Source: Seminavis robusta (Eukaryota > Bacillariophyta > Bacillariophyceae > Naviculales > Naviculaceae). Taken from it: 64,000 nucleotides of DNA. The DNA lies in NCBI GenBank assembly GCA_903772945.1, contig CAICTM010000112.1, positions 53,493 through 117,492 on the forward strand, given 5' to 3'. The notes under the pieces are model-generated. The model saw only the letters and a program-made list of their open reading frames with translations, made no database searches and was not told where the DNA came from. Positions 55,025 through 64,000 of this stretch are shown here, in pieces (position 1 is the first letter of the stretch; each line of letters starts with the position of its first letter). A program made the position numbers and the translations under genes.

Positions 55025-56380
55025 CTATATCCACTGTCCCTCCAGATGAATGGACTTGTCCGCCAAGACCCGTTTCCCTTCCTCTACCAATGCACGTCCG
55101 GCGTTTCGCACGGCAGGTTTGGACGATAACGCCAGTGCCTCGGCCGTTTCCAGCGCTCGTTCGACGACCACATCGGGTGGATCGACCATGAAACAAATCA
55201 TGGCCCTAGCGGCTTCGTATGCGACCAATGCGGATGGATGGGTGAGACAGGCCGTCAAAAAGTAGGCACCCGACCCCATGGGCAGTAAGTGGTGTGTGGT
55301 ATATCGAATCAACGTAATCCAAGAAAGAGGACAAATATACTGATTGTCGAGTTTTTGGCGGTGCAATTTTTCCAATAGTTTCGTTTCTTTCCACGATGAT
55401 GATGATGATGATGATGATTGTTCTTGTTCTGTGTTGTCGTTTGGTTGGTCTTGTCGTAGACATAAAAGAAACTGCAATGCATGGAAATGGACCATGTTGT
55501 TTCGACTGGAATAGAGGGCACAGAGTGCAGCTTGTCTCCAACCTTGCACAATCTCTGGGTATACCGGTTGCAGATGAATGGCCGATACAAGCACGGCACT
55601 GGTGCATTTCGGCGAATAACTTTCGGAGGGATGTAATTTGAGGATGCGTTTGACGGGAGTTTCGAATTGTTGGATACTGCTACCAGTGCGAAGGGTAGCA
55701 GCAGGCTTGCCGTCAGTATCATTATCATTCTTCTTCTTGTTATTGTTGGAGTGTTGCTGTGGTTGTTCTTGCTGTGGTTGTTTTTCTTTTAGCAACAAGA
55801 TGGTGGCCATGACCCGAATGGTATACGCCCGATGTTTGGCGACTTTGCTGTACCTGCAATCTCGTCGCAACGATTTCCACACCAACGTGTCAATCTTGCT
55901 TCGTGTTGTGTGATCCAACGGCGCCAGTTCCTTGAGAAGGAGATAAAAGTACCGGCGCAACGTGAGTCGGTCCGTGTCGTAGAGCTGTGGCGCCGCATTC
56001 AAAATTTGACCTGCTTCGTCGCGTGTGAATGCCGTAGTAGTAGTATTGAGCAATTGCAAGACCATACAAACAGCCGTACTGCACAAATAGGGATACTTTT
56101 GGACCACGGCGGGATCATTCAAGGCTCCAAATCCCTCGAGGACTTTTCGTTTTTCCAGGTTGTCGTAGCGGCAATGACCGACGCGGGCGTTGAACAGTAG
56201 ACTGACCGATTCCTGGTCTTCCTCTACGTACGATGTCTTACTACTACTACTACTTGGAATGGCCAACCCCAGTCTCTTTCGGATTTCCATCTCCTGGTCA
56301 CGGGAACCCCAATTCAGGACCACAAACGACGACACGGCTGCAGTGAAAGACGCTGCCTTGGCTTCTAACGATGAATTCAT
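55025..56380 (-). CDS. Coatomer gamma-like protein, trunk domain only
   Basis: A single-exon protein of 451 aa related to the N-terminal helical-repeat trunk of coatomer subunit gamma, which in the full protein forms part of COPI coats on Golgi-ER vesicles. Recognisable stretches in family order are LLFNARVGHCRYDNLEKRKV..., DTDRLTLRRYFYLLLKELAP, HRAYTIRVMATILLL, SAVLVSAIHLQPVYPEIVQGW, MVHFHALQFLLCLRQ and SWITLIRYTTHHL. The usual protein is about 870 aa with a C-terminal appendage, and none follows here. Low-complexity insertions (Gln/Asn/Lys near 228-250, Ser/Gln near 345) break the repeats. I chose the ATG at 56380 (MNSSLEAKA). An upstream in-frame start would add a 39-residue hydrophobic stretch and is less likely. 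It may be a diverged paralogue of the housekeeping subunit rather than the subunit itself. Confidence 0.7.
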   Translation of the reverse strand: MNSSLEAKAASFTAAVSSFVVLNWGSRDQEMEIRKRLGLAIPSSSSSKTSYVEEDQESVSLLFNARVGHCRYDNLEKRKVLEGFGALNDPAVVQKYPYLCSTAVCMVLQLLNTTTTAFTRDEAGQILNAAPQLYDTDRLTLRRYFYLLLKELAPLDHTTRSKIDTLVWKSLRRDCRYSKVAKHRAYTIRVMATILLLKEKQPQQEQPQQHSNNNKKKNDNDTDGKPAATLRTGSSIQQFETPVKRILKLHPSESYSPKCTSAVLVSAIHLQPVYPEIVQGWRQAALCALYSSRNNMVHFHALQFLLCLRQDQPNDNTEQEQSSSSSSSSWKETKLLEKLHRQKLDNQYICPLSWITLIRYTTHHLLPMGSGAYFLTACLTHPSALVAYEAARAMICFMVDPPDVVVERALETAEALALSSKPAVRNAGRALVEEGKRVLADKSIHLEGQWI

Positions 56381-56719
56381 GGATGCTGTTGATGGGTTAA
56401 TTGAGTAGTACAAGACAAGAAAAATGAGACAGCATGCATGGCACTCAATCAATGCATGCGATGGATCCATTGACACCAAAGCTCGCAGAATTTCCAAATG
56501 GGTGAATGTGAATGACGTGTTTTCTGGAAAATGAAACGGCCAGCGAGTCCCAATGATTCTCCCTTGCCACCAAGATATTGTTTGACATACGATTTTAGCA
56601 AAAAGTGACTGAACTAAGTAAGTTTACTCACAAACTGCCGAATCGCTGAAACACAGGCTTTACTCTGTGGTAACTTTTCGGTTGTTTGACTTTTTCATCC
56701 CCCTTGGGAATCATCAGTG
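56381..56719. other. Intergenic, no gene seen
   Basis: Upstream region of the coatomer-like gene. The string CATACGATTTTAGCAAA at about 56588 matches one at about 4957. Confidence 0.4.
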
Positions 56720-57721
56720 CTTGGGCTATTGTGGTACTTATGAAATCGAGGTTTACGTCGGCATGCTCCGTATATTTCGTTGCAGGAGTTGATCAGCTTT
56801 TCTGGCGATTCTCTGGATCGTTTCAGTATCTCGAGTCGCTCCCTGTTGCATAGGCTGCAGTGTCGTGTCCCGAAGGTCTTGACAGTGCTGATGGGGTTGC
56901 CTTGCCATAGGATGCTAATTTCGATGCTGTCCTTTGAATGTCGCCGTTAAGTCGGAATGGTGAAGGATGTGCGAAGTTTTGGAATTCGTTGGCGAAGTGT
57001 CTTGCGTATGAATCTGACTTGCGTTTTCCGTAGAGGAGACGCATGACGTCGGTGAAGTGTTGGTATGTTCGTTCTTTGACATTTCGTTGGGTTGCCCCAA
57101 CGTATTCCTTGCCTGAGTTTATGCATTTGATGCAGTATATGGCCAGTTTGCGGTCGTCAAATCGGCATTGGCCGTCTTTCTTATTTCCTGGCTTGCAGTT
57201 GCAGGTTTCATTTTGGAACTCGGTGGAGATGACGTCATTGGTGAGTTTCCTCGATAGGTCGCCCATGAACATCTCTCGCAGGTTGGTGAATCGATGGTAG
57301 GACATAGACGTTCTGATCCATTCGAGGCCATGGCTCTTCTTGAGGTCGTTGATTACCTTGTGTATTGGGGTCGTCCAGGCGTTGGAGTGTCCTATACAGA
57401 AGAATAATGATCGGTTCCGGTTCCTCTTTCGTTGCTTGGCATCTCTATCTGGTTCGTTTGCTTTGTCCTCTTGTCTCTGGGAGTATCGTTGTATTTCTTC
57501 TTGGAGTGTTGGTATCTGGTCTGGAACCAGTCCAGCTTTCTTCAGCGCCTCGAAGTGTAGTGGATAGATCTCATCGAGGGTTTGGTTGGCATTCTTGTTG
57601 GTAACTGTAGTGAGTTTAGCAAGTCTTTGGAACACCCCCAGTGGAATGTTTTTGAGGCATGCGTTTGTGTGGGTAGTTCCCCTGTTTAGATATTTTAGTT
57701 GTTGGTTCGGTTTTAGGTGGA
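56720..57721 (-). mobile_element. 3' end of a Penelope-like retroelement with GIY-YIG nuclease domain
   Basis: The minus-strand frame opens without an ATG at about 57721 with VHLKPNQQLKYLNRGTTHTN, of the type found after the reverse-transcriptase core. It continues through a Glu/Arg-rich linker to SMSYHRFTNLREMFMGDLS and a Cys motif (CNCKPGNKKDGQC). Next is IYCIKCINSGKEYVGATQR, followed by QHFTDV, which fits a GIY-YIG endonuclease fold with the Arg on its helix. Near 56905 the frame shifts. Beyond it GTRHCSLCNRERLEILKRSR is readable to about 56720. The reverse-transcriptase core upstream is missing, so the copy is 5'-truncated and dead. The arrangement fits Penelope-like elements. The subfamily is uncertain. 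Confidence 0.75.
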
Positions 57722-60695
57722 CTTATTGTAGTTACGACACCGCTACACGACGCTAGTTAGCCAGGCCTCGAACCATGTTCTAGCTAGAGCTATTACCTTA
57801 AGGTTAATAGCTACTAGCTAGAGGGGTACCAGATACTGTACCGGAACGATACCAAAAGGTAACTCAAAACATGCTTGGAGGCAGAATAAACATCCAATAA
57901 GACAAGCCATCCACACATTCATCAAGCCAACCGTGGATACCAGGTCGACGTGAACCAGATGACAGCTGTTACGAAAATAGCTACCATACAGTGGCTGATC
58001 AAGAAGACGTGCGTTGGATGGCTGGACTTTGACCGCTAGATCTACTCGAGAATTGGTACAGTACGGTATGTAGCTTCATTGCAGAAGAAGACCAGTCGTC
58101 CAGCTCTAAAGAACAAGACGACCTCCAACTACAGTAGTTGGCGCTTGGAAGTGAAGAGTTGGAAGCTCCGGAGCATGATCGTTTTCCCGGTGTGCGACCG
58201 CGCAGTCTCTCTTTGTACCCGCTGGTTTCATATTGTTCCCGTCCGAGAATCAAGGTAATTCGATCAATGTCTTTTTTTTTAAATTAATTAAAAGCCAACG
58301 TGGTTTTTAAAAGAAACTGCTGAGTGCTGAGACTTTGTTGCGAAGGATCCTTCCTCCCTTCCATAGCACTTGTCCTGAAGTAGAATATCATTTGGGAGAA
58401 CCATTGTTTGTGCAACAGTATTATCTGAACTAGCTACACGTACTGTCTGCAATGCAGACGAAAGACCGTCGGGTGGCTTTATTCCTACAGTACTCTAGCT
58501 AGCTAGGGGGGGGGGTTGCTTGCACTTTTTGGTGGGCTTTCCTTTGCATTTTCCTTCTCGCGACCGAGCTGTGCTTTCTTCTCTCAGAACTATAAGCTCT
58601 GCCTTTTCCCCTGGCAAATGACCGGGTGATTTCGAACCAGCCATTCTGATCCTTCTCAATACTTGCTTGCTAAACCAATCATCAGAACTAGCTAACTGGC
58701 ATCACCGCCACCACCACCAAACCAGACCACTCTGCTTTCCTTGTTGATCGAGTATGGAATTTCCCCATTGCACAAAAAGCGTCAGGAATAGCGGCGGGCT
58801 TTTTGTCGCCATTGATGGAGCTCTGCTCTGGGAGAGTACCGTATATAACCGGAGCTCTTGCGTGTGGGGCAAGACGGAGAGTGTGTGTGGGAACGTATGT
58901 ATGGTTGTTTTCAAATACAGAGAAATACGAGCTGGGCAGCCAGTATGATTTGGGAGAGCATTTCAATGCTGGTGCGAAAGACATCTCCAAGAGAGAACGG
59001 ATGGACCGTTTTCTCTTGACGATACGTGGATCTGTCAGTAGTTGCTTCAGATTGGTCAATGCGCATGCGTCGTGTGGCCTTGCTAGTCATGGCATCGTCT
59101 TGTTGCTGCTGTTGTTGTGTTGTTGGCGGTTGTGGATGCACTCTGGTGGGTCTGTCACTGACTCGACTCCCAACAACGATGGTTTGCGGGGTTCTCGCTT
59201 GTGAGCTGCCGGTGGTGGTAGCAGTAGCATTGCTGTTGTTGGCCGTTGTAGAGGGCATATTAGTAGGGTAGTGTTGGAGGATCTCCGTGTGGGTGACCGT
59301 GTGAAGTCTCATTTTAAAATTTCGTGAGACACCTTGTGTGGCGCAACGAGGTGCAATGCGTTCCAGCTGGTACTGGTACCGGTACTTTACGGTACCGGTG
59401 GTACCGGTACTGTAAATAGTAATACCTTCACCTCTGCGGTTGCTTCCACCGTGACAGCTATCCATGCAACCATGCAACACACCTGCGATTCGATGGAAGA
59501 TCCCACTTATTTCACAAACACAGCCAGGCATAGCTTCCGCGATGCGCTTGTGTGACTTGTGCTAGCATAGCTCTCGTTAGAAACCATCACCTATCATTGC
59601 TTTCGTGTGTACCGGTACTGGTAAAGAAGAGGATGAAGGATGAAGAATGAGAATTCAGGTACGGTACTAGAGCTAGTAATAAACGACGAAAAAAAAAAAC
59701 ATTGTCTTCGGTAATCTCGCCCCCCTCTTACTACTACCGTGCGGTAACTGGCAGTAGCTAGCTACCGGTAGATCTATTAATACCGATACCGGTCTACTAG
59801 GTATACGACTGTACTCAGTACTAGCTAGTACCTGGTAGCTAGTACATGTCGTATTTGCTCTTCCTCCCCACTTCCACACCAGACAGGAATGAATTATTAA
59901 TTATTAAAGTGACGTGCCCGATTGCAAAAAATGGCCATTTGGTTGACACCATCGCGAAAAGTCGCAACCATGGTACCAGAGCAAGTCGGTTGAGTCAACC
60001 TAACTTTAGAAAACTACTCGGAAAGAATCATCGAGCCAAACCATCCGGAAGACTTGACGGGCGATAGATCAACATTCATGGCTGGATATTACACCTTTAA
60101 CGGGTCAGCGTTAGCCCAACGCTACTAGCTAGATCTTCTTCCGTTCTTTTTGCCTTGCTCCCGTCCTCCCCGCCCCCTCGCTCCCAGGAGCGATAGGGAA
60201 TGCGAAACGTGCATAAACCCACACTTTTCACCACCTGCTGCACACGTGGAATCTCTTTTCCGTGCCACATCCGTCTACTAACAGTACTAGTAGTAGCTAT
60301 ACGCACACCTGCCCAGACTTTTGTTCTCATCGCAAAACAGCCATTGACGTTCGGTAGCATGATAGCTGCGCGATAGGCCATCTTGGAACTGACGGTGCCT
60401 CGCTGCAAACCGTAACTATTCGAACAGCTATTAGAAACATCGGAGTGAATCCAACGATCCTAATGCTCGCCTAATGATCTCAATCGAACTGGTACGGTAC
60501 GATTCTCTATGTTGCAATGGTACCTAAAAGGCTATACAGGCACTCGGCCGGAACCAGCCAAAAATAAAAAAATGGAAATGCCATGGAGACTCCATAAAGG
60601 CACAGTTGTCAGTTCCATCGGAACAGCATCTGTTTTGTTTGCAAAATAATACATTATTACACTTCTTAAACAAGGGGAAAAGCCAGCTACTCACC
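57722..60695. other. Long intergenic region; upstream region of family copy 5
   Basis: No supported gene. Overlapping frames around 58688-59531 on both strands are compositional (Thr/Gln or Cys/Leu runs). There is a nine-base G run at 58507-58515, TACCGGTACC palindromes at 59366-59410 and 59772-59795, and CTAGCTAG words. The leader before 60696 (AAAAGCCAGCTACTCACC) matches those of copies 2 and 3. Confidence 0.4.
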
Positions 60696-61220
60696 ATGTT
60701 GTGGAAATCCCATGTTCTTATCCTTCTATTCCTCCTTGCCCATCATGTGGTCTCAGGGGAGTACAATGTCATCAGCCGGGAGGAAGTAGACGCAGTGGCT
60801 GCCCAAGCTACCAACATTTCCAGTGACAGTGGTAACAATACTTTGGAGGACCAAAGTGAGGTCCATGTTGATTCCGAGCCACGTGGTGTTGGCCAGCGAT
60901 GTGGACGTTTGAGGACTTGTGGGGAAGGGCTTACTTGCTCCAATGACTTTTCTGTCCTTCAAAAAAGGTGCTTCCCTGACAGGGCATGTCTAGAGCAGGT
61001 TGTGAGCAGCTTTCGCTTAGATCTTGAGATCTGGAAAGAATCAATTCTCACTGCTGCCAATATTGATGAGAGTGACCTAGTTGATGCAGCCCTTGATGCT
61101 CAGAACACTGAAGAGTTCCAGCAGAGTGCAACATGTCTCCGTTTCCTGGATGCATTCAATGCCCAACCACCACCTCAACTCGCTTCATTGCAAGAAGCTG
61201 CCAACGACTGTATTCCCTGA
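60696..61220 (+). pseudogene. Secreted Pro-Ser modular protein, copy 5, cut off in exon 1
   Basis: The first 174 residues match copy 4 closely: signal peptide (MLWKSHVLILLFLLAHHVVSG), NVISREEVDAVAAQATN, five Cys in RCGRLRTCGEGLTCS...RCFPDRAC and the helical part. Homology ends at NDCIP, where the other copies go on with KAPST. A stop codon follows at 61218-61220 in unrelated DNA. The Gly-rich part, Pro-Ser tail and all modules are gone. The remaining frame is undamaged, so a short secreted protein could still be made. Retroelement-like sequence starts soon after the break. Confidence 0.8.
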
Positions 61221-61659
61221 AAGCGTTACAGTTCCTCCCACGACTCAGAGTATCCGTGAGTAGATTGAGTCATGTTTTATGAGTCAACACGATGGAACAG
61301 AGAACGCTGGCAAGAACACGTTCTCAACGAAACCAAAGGACACGGTAAATTGGAGTATTCGACAGGAGTAAAGCATCCTGCCAACGAACCGTTTCCCGCA
61401 GATACCACGTTGACTTCCATATCAACTACCACGATGTATTGATCCAACACGCTACAACTAGCTTTACTGATCGCATCAATCAAGCTCACAACACAGATTA
61501 TGAATTACTAAGAAGCGAACTTTGCATTTACCTTGCACTCGTCTTGAATAGTGTCAGTTGATCTCGTCGGGTGGTAGCTACCTCTACAGATCCCTCATTC
61601 AAGTAGTAGTTCCCCACGTTAGCAGATTAACTAGTCGCAGTTACGCACTGCCCCACCTT
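61221..61659. other. Intergenic junction after the truncated copy 5
   Basis: Sequence unrelated to the family, without a recognisable gene. It begins within a few bases of the end of homology and may be the edge of the following element. Confidence 0.4.
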
Positions 61660-63900
61660 CATCAAGATGGCGATGAAGCAGCCAAGCTCAAGCATTCCTA
61701 TGCACCCTATGCGGCGGAGACGCTTCCACACACAGGTACACTGCATCTCACATGCGCATCGCACTGTCTGAACAAGGAACGACGATGGATGGATCTCCTA
61801 CTTCTCACCAAAGATGAAGTTATGGATCTCCAAGTTCCAACAACACCAACGGCACTGCCAAGACCAGTACCTCTCACCAGGAAGAAACTACTGCTCGCGG
61901 CGATACAGATGCATCACCATTGGTCGTCCAGGAGGAAGGCACCCATCCGCGTCGTAACACTGACGGCCGACGCACTCGACGCTTTCAGAGTTTGACTCTT
62001 CCAGCCACACGGCGAAATCGTCCCATGGCAACAAATGAGACGCAGCGATGCCACGATGACCGATGGGGAACGTGCAATCGCACTTTGGGACAAGAACAAT
62101 AAGCCCGTCCGCTCAGAGTTCAGAGAGTTTCGCGATGAATCAGTCTTCATCAAATGGAGGAAGAACTTCCTCAACACGCTCAAGTCTCAAGGTCTCTCCC
62201 ACCTCATTGATTCTGACTTCACGGTACCAACGTCAACTAGACGAGAAACAAACGAGAATGGATGTACAAGACCTTCGAAGACATTTCCAAGAAGCACAGG
62301 CAAGTGTCTGTCGTCCTTGCCAACGGAACCAGCAAGGACACTCGCCGATCTGGAAGGCAATTGACGCATATTACTCCAAGTCCATGGTTGCAACCCTGCG
62401 CTCGGATAAGATTTCGTGTTATCTCACCTCCGCCGAATCGCAGAAGGCGTATGGAAGGGTCCCAAGCTGGTTTCATCTCCAACTTTCCTCGAACAATTTC
62501 GGCAGTACAATAGATCAGCGACGAGCCATACACTGAACAACAGGGGCACGTTTCTTGGAACGCTCAATCTCCAAGGCACAAATCTCGCTCCGTACGACGA
62601 CTCGCAATGCAGACCAAGAAAGCTGCAGGCCGACACCTCCGCGTATACCTCGAGCAAGTACTCGAGCAGCCCTTCTCGAGCAAGCACAACTGCATGACAA
62701 TCAAATCATCGACGTGCTACACGCTCTCGAAGCAACGCACGTCGTCGCACCTACCAACACGAAATTCTCTTCGACGATGTGTACAGCGAAAACCTGTGGC
62801 GACACCTATGAGGCATTCGTCCATGATATGGAAACACCGGTGGAAGTCCTAATGCAAGCCGCATCAGACAGACACTCGTGGCCACGCAAGGTCATGATGA
62901 ACGAACCACATGGCGGTCGTTTATCCAAGTCGGATCAAGAGGCATGGGATAATATCTCCGAGCAGGGCAAGAAGAGCTTCCTTGACTAACACGGCTGACC
63001 TAGCTGTTCGAACGTAAGTCACCACAACTCTGGGCAATCACGCCCATCCCGCTCAGTCAACTCCCACGACCTCCTCGACATGGGCAGAACCACGCACACG
63101 AGCAGGCAACCTAGAGTTCCTCGCACCAAACAAGTCCAACAAGACGGACACTGACCTTTGCAGCTCGCGTTCAACAAGACGCATTCAACGCCAACGTCCT
63201 TCGCCGGTGATATCGCGTCCGTCCTTACACAGTCGACCAATACGGCTACACGCGAGGTACAAGTTCACGAGGTTGATCGCTCATCCTACGAGTCCTACTC
63301 CACGAGATTGTTGTTCAGCGAGCCAGAAATGACCCTGATTGGCAACCCTCGTAATTTCTCTTGATGGAATCCGGATGACAGCCTAAACACAAAACTCTCG
63401 TCGTCAATACGACGGCACCAGTGGACCTCCTCAACGTACCCAACGAAGCGGACCTTCCAATGCCCGCACTCAATGATGGAGAGGCAATCCATCCATCCGA
63501 TGATCAGCCTTTCTCACAGTTTGCTTAGCGGTACCTCCCATACGAGGACTATTGTACAATACCCAACAGCAAATCCAAAGATGGATCATAGGGTAACACA
63601 CCTTCGAACCGCAAGTTCTGTGCGATGAACCCTTCGACCTCTGGACACTTCGCGCGCATCTTCTCAGCCATGGAAGCACAGCTAGAACCTACGACACCTC
63701 CTTGTGATTGGCACACTCATGCCTCCACCATACCATCGGATTCAGCAACCTGGAGGTACACTCTTGCTTCGTCAACGCAAGCTGCCGACCAAGCTTGAGA
63801 ACAGTTCTTGGCCAATCTTATAGCGGAAGAAGTTACCGTCACAGAAGCACCTATAGCGGAGATACCCGCTGATTATCCGGTATTCCGCTAGCGCTCGATA
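61660..63900 (+). mobile_element. Decayed retroelement, gag-like (possibly Ty1/copia type)
   Basis: Plus-strand fragments in changing frames run through the region. One is DGERAIALWDKNNKPVRSEF...FIKWRKNFLNTLKSQGLSHL (parts at 62035-62364). Then come AIDAYYSKSMVATLRSDK (62063-62536 frame), FLEQFRQYNRSATSHTLNN (62416-62697 frame), and LSKSDQEAWDNISEQGKK near the end of 62555-62989. The last piece resembles the conserved end of the capsid-like region in diatom copia elements as I recall it. There are many stops. I see no protease, integrase or reverse-transcriptase motif before the window ends and cannot identify terminal repeats. The assignment is tentative. Confidence 0.45.
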
Positions 63901-64000
63901 TTTCCCAACTCCAACTGATCCTTCTCTGATATTGGAGCCAATATCGACACTGACCTCATGTTTGCGACACCAAACGAGGCTGACTTTCCGGAAGACCCAT

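Noticed and set aside
58911-59531. 206-codon minus-strand frame
   Set aside because: It is rich in Thr/Gln low complexity over a palindromic stretch, has overlapping frames on the other strand, and shows no recognisable domain.
1-64000. tRNA, rRNA or bacterial operon features
   Set aside because: I read for tRNA-type and ribosomal motifs and saw none I could support. Gene structure is eukaryotic. A covariance-model scan would be needed to exclude tRNAs.

Overview
The window looks like nuclear DNA of a pennate (probably raphid) diatom. The signs are short GT-AG introns of about 70-150 bp, secreted proteins built on Pro-Ser repeats, N-terminal leaders ending in the diatom plastid-type motif (AFAP, CFAAP, EAFVF), and retroelement fragments of a style I recognise from diatom genomes. 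There are no operons, no bacterial ribosome-binding sites and no CRISPR array. The species assignment is inference.

The dominant feature is a locally multiplied family of secreted modular proteins. Five copies lie at about 304-2519 (minus), 17461-19785, 24612-29458, 37422-40599 and 60696-61220 (all plus). Each has or had a first exon coding a signal peptide, a five-cysteine patch, a helical segment, a Gly-rich segment and a variable Pro-Ser tail. Separate phase-0 exons follow, each coding one copy of a beta-rich module of about 105 residues plus a Pro-Ser linker. Only the 37422 copy is fully intact (4 exons, 981 aa). The 17461 copy keeps an open first exon but its module exon is deleted. The 24612 copy has four and a half module exons, two single-base frameshifts and a mobile-element insertion. 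The 304-2519 copy is headless and frameshifted. The 60696 copy is cut off where retroelement-like DNA begins.

Single genes lie between these copies. They are two small paralogous plastid-type membrane proteins (3520-4047 and 5241-5726, minus), an aldehyde dehydrogenase (7292-8875), a type II membrane protein resembling Golgi glycan-processing enzymes (14556-16346), an Ala-rich plastid-type protein (31870-32718), a class II glutamine amidotransferase with an N-terminal leader (41361-42524), a Patched/sterol-sensing-domain transporter with a 35-bp microexon (43912-47447, minus), a 13-exon secreted protein of 1165 aa (49917-54419) and a trunk-only coatomer-gamma-like protein (55025-56380, minus).

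Mobile DNA is abundant. It includes a broken LINE-like element with endonuclease and reverse transcriptase (9531-11984, minus), a Penelope-like 3' end with a GIY-YIG domain (56720-57721, minus), a retroelement gag-like ruin (61660-63900), two copies of a MITE-like element (one inside a gene), a 370-bp inverted-repeat element packed with about 15 copies of a 10-mer, a second element rich in inverted GTTTAC/GTGGGTAAAC words, a 60-bp near-perfect palindrome, and a truncated copy of the amidotransferase 5' end. The genes do not form one pathway. Several are predicted to enter the secretory system or the plastid, and the secreted modular family is the best candidate for an undescribed cell-surface system.
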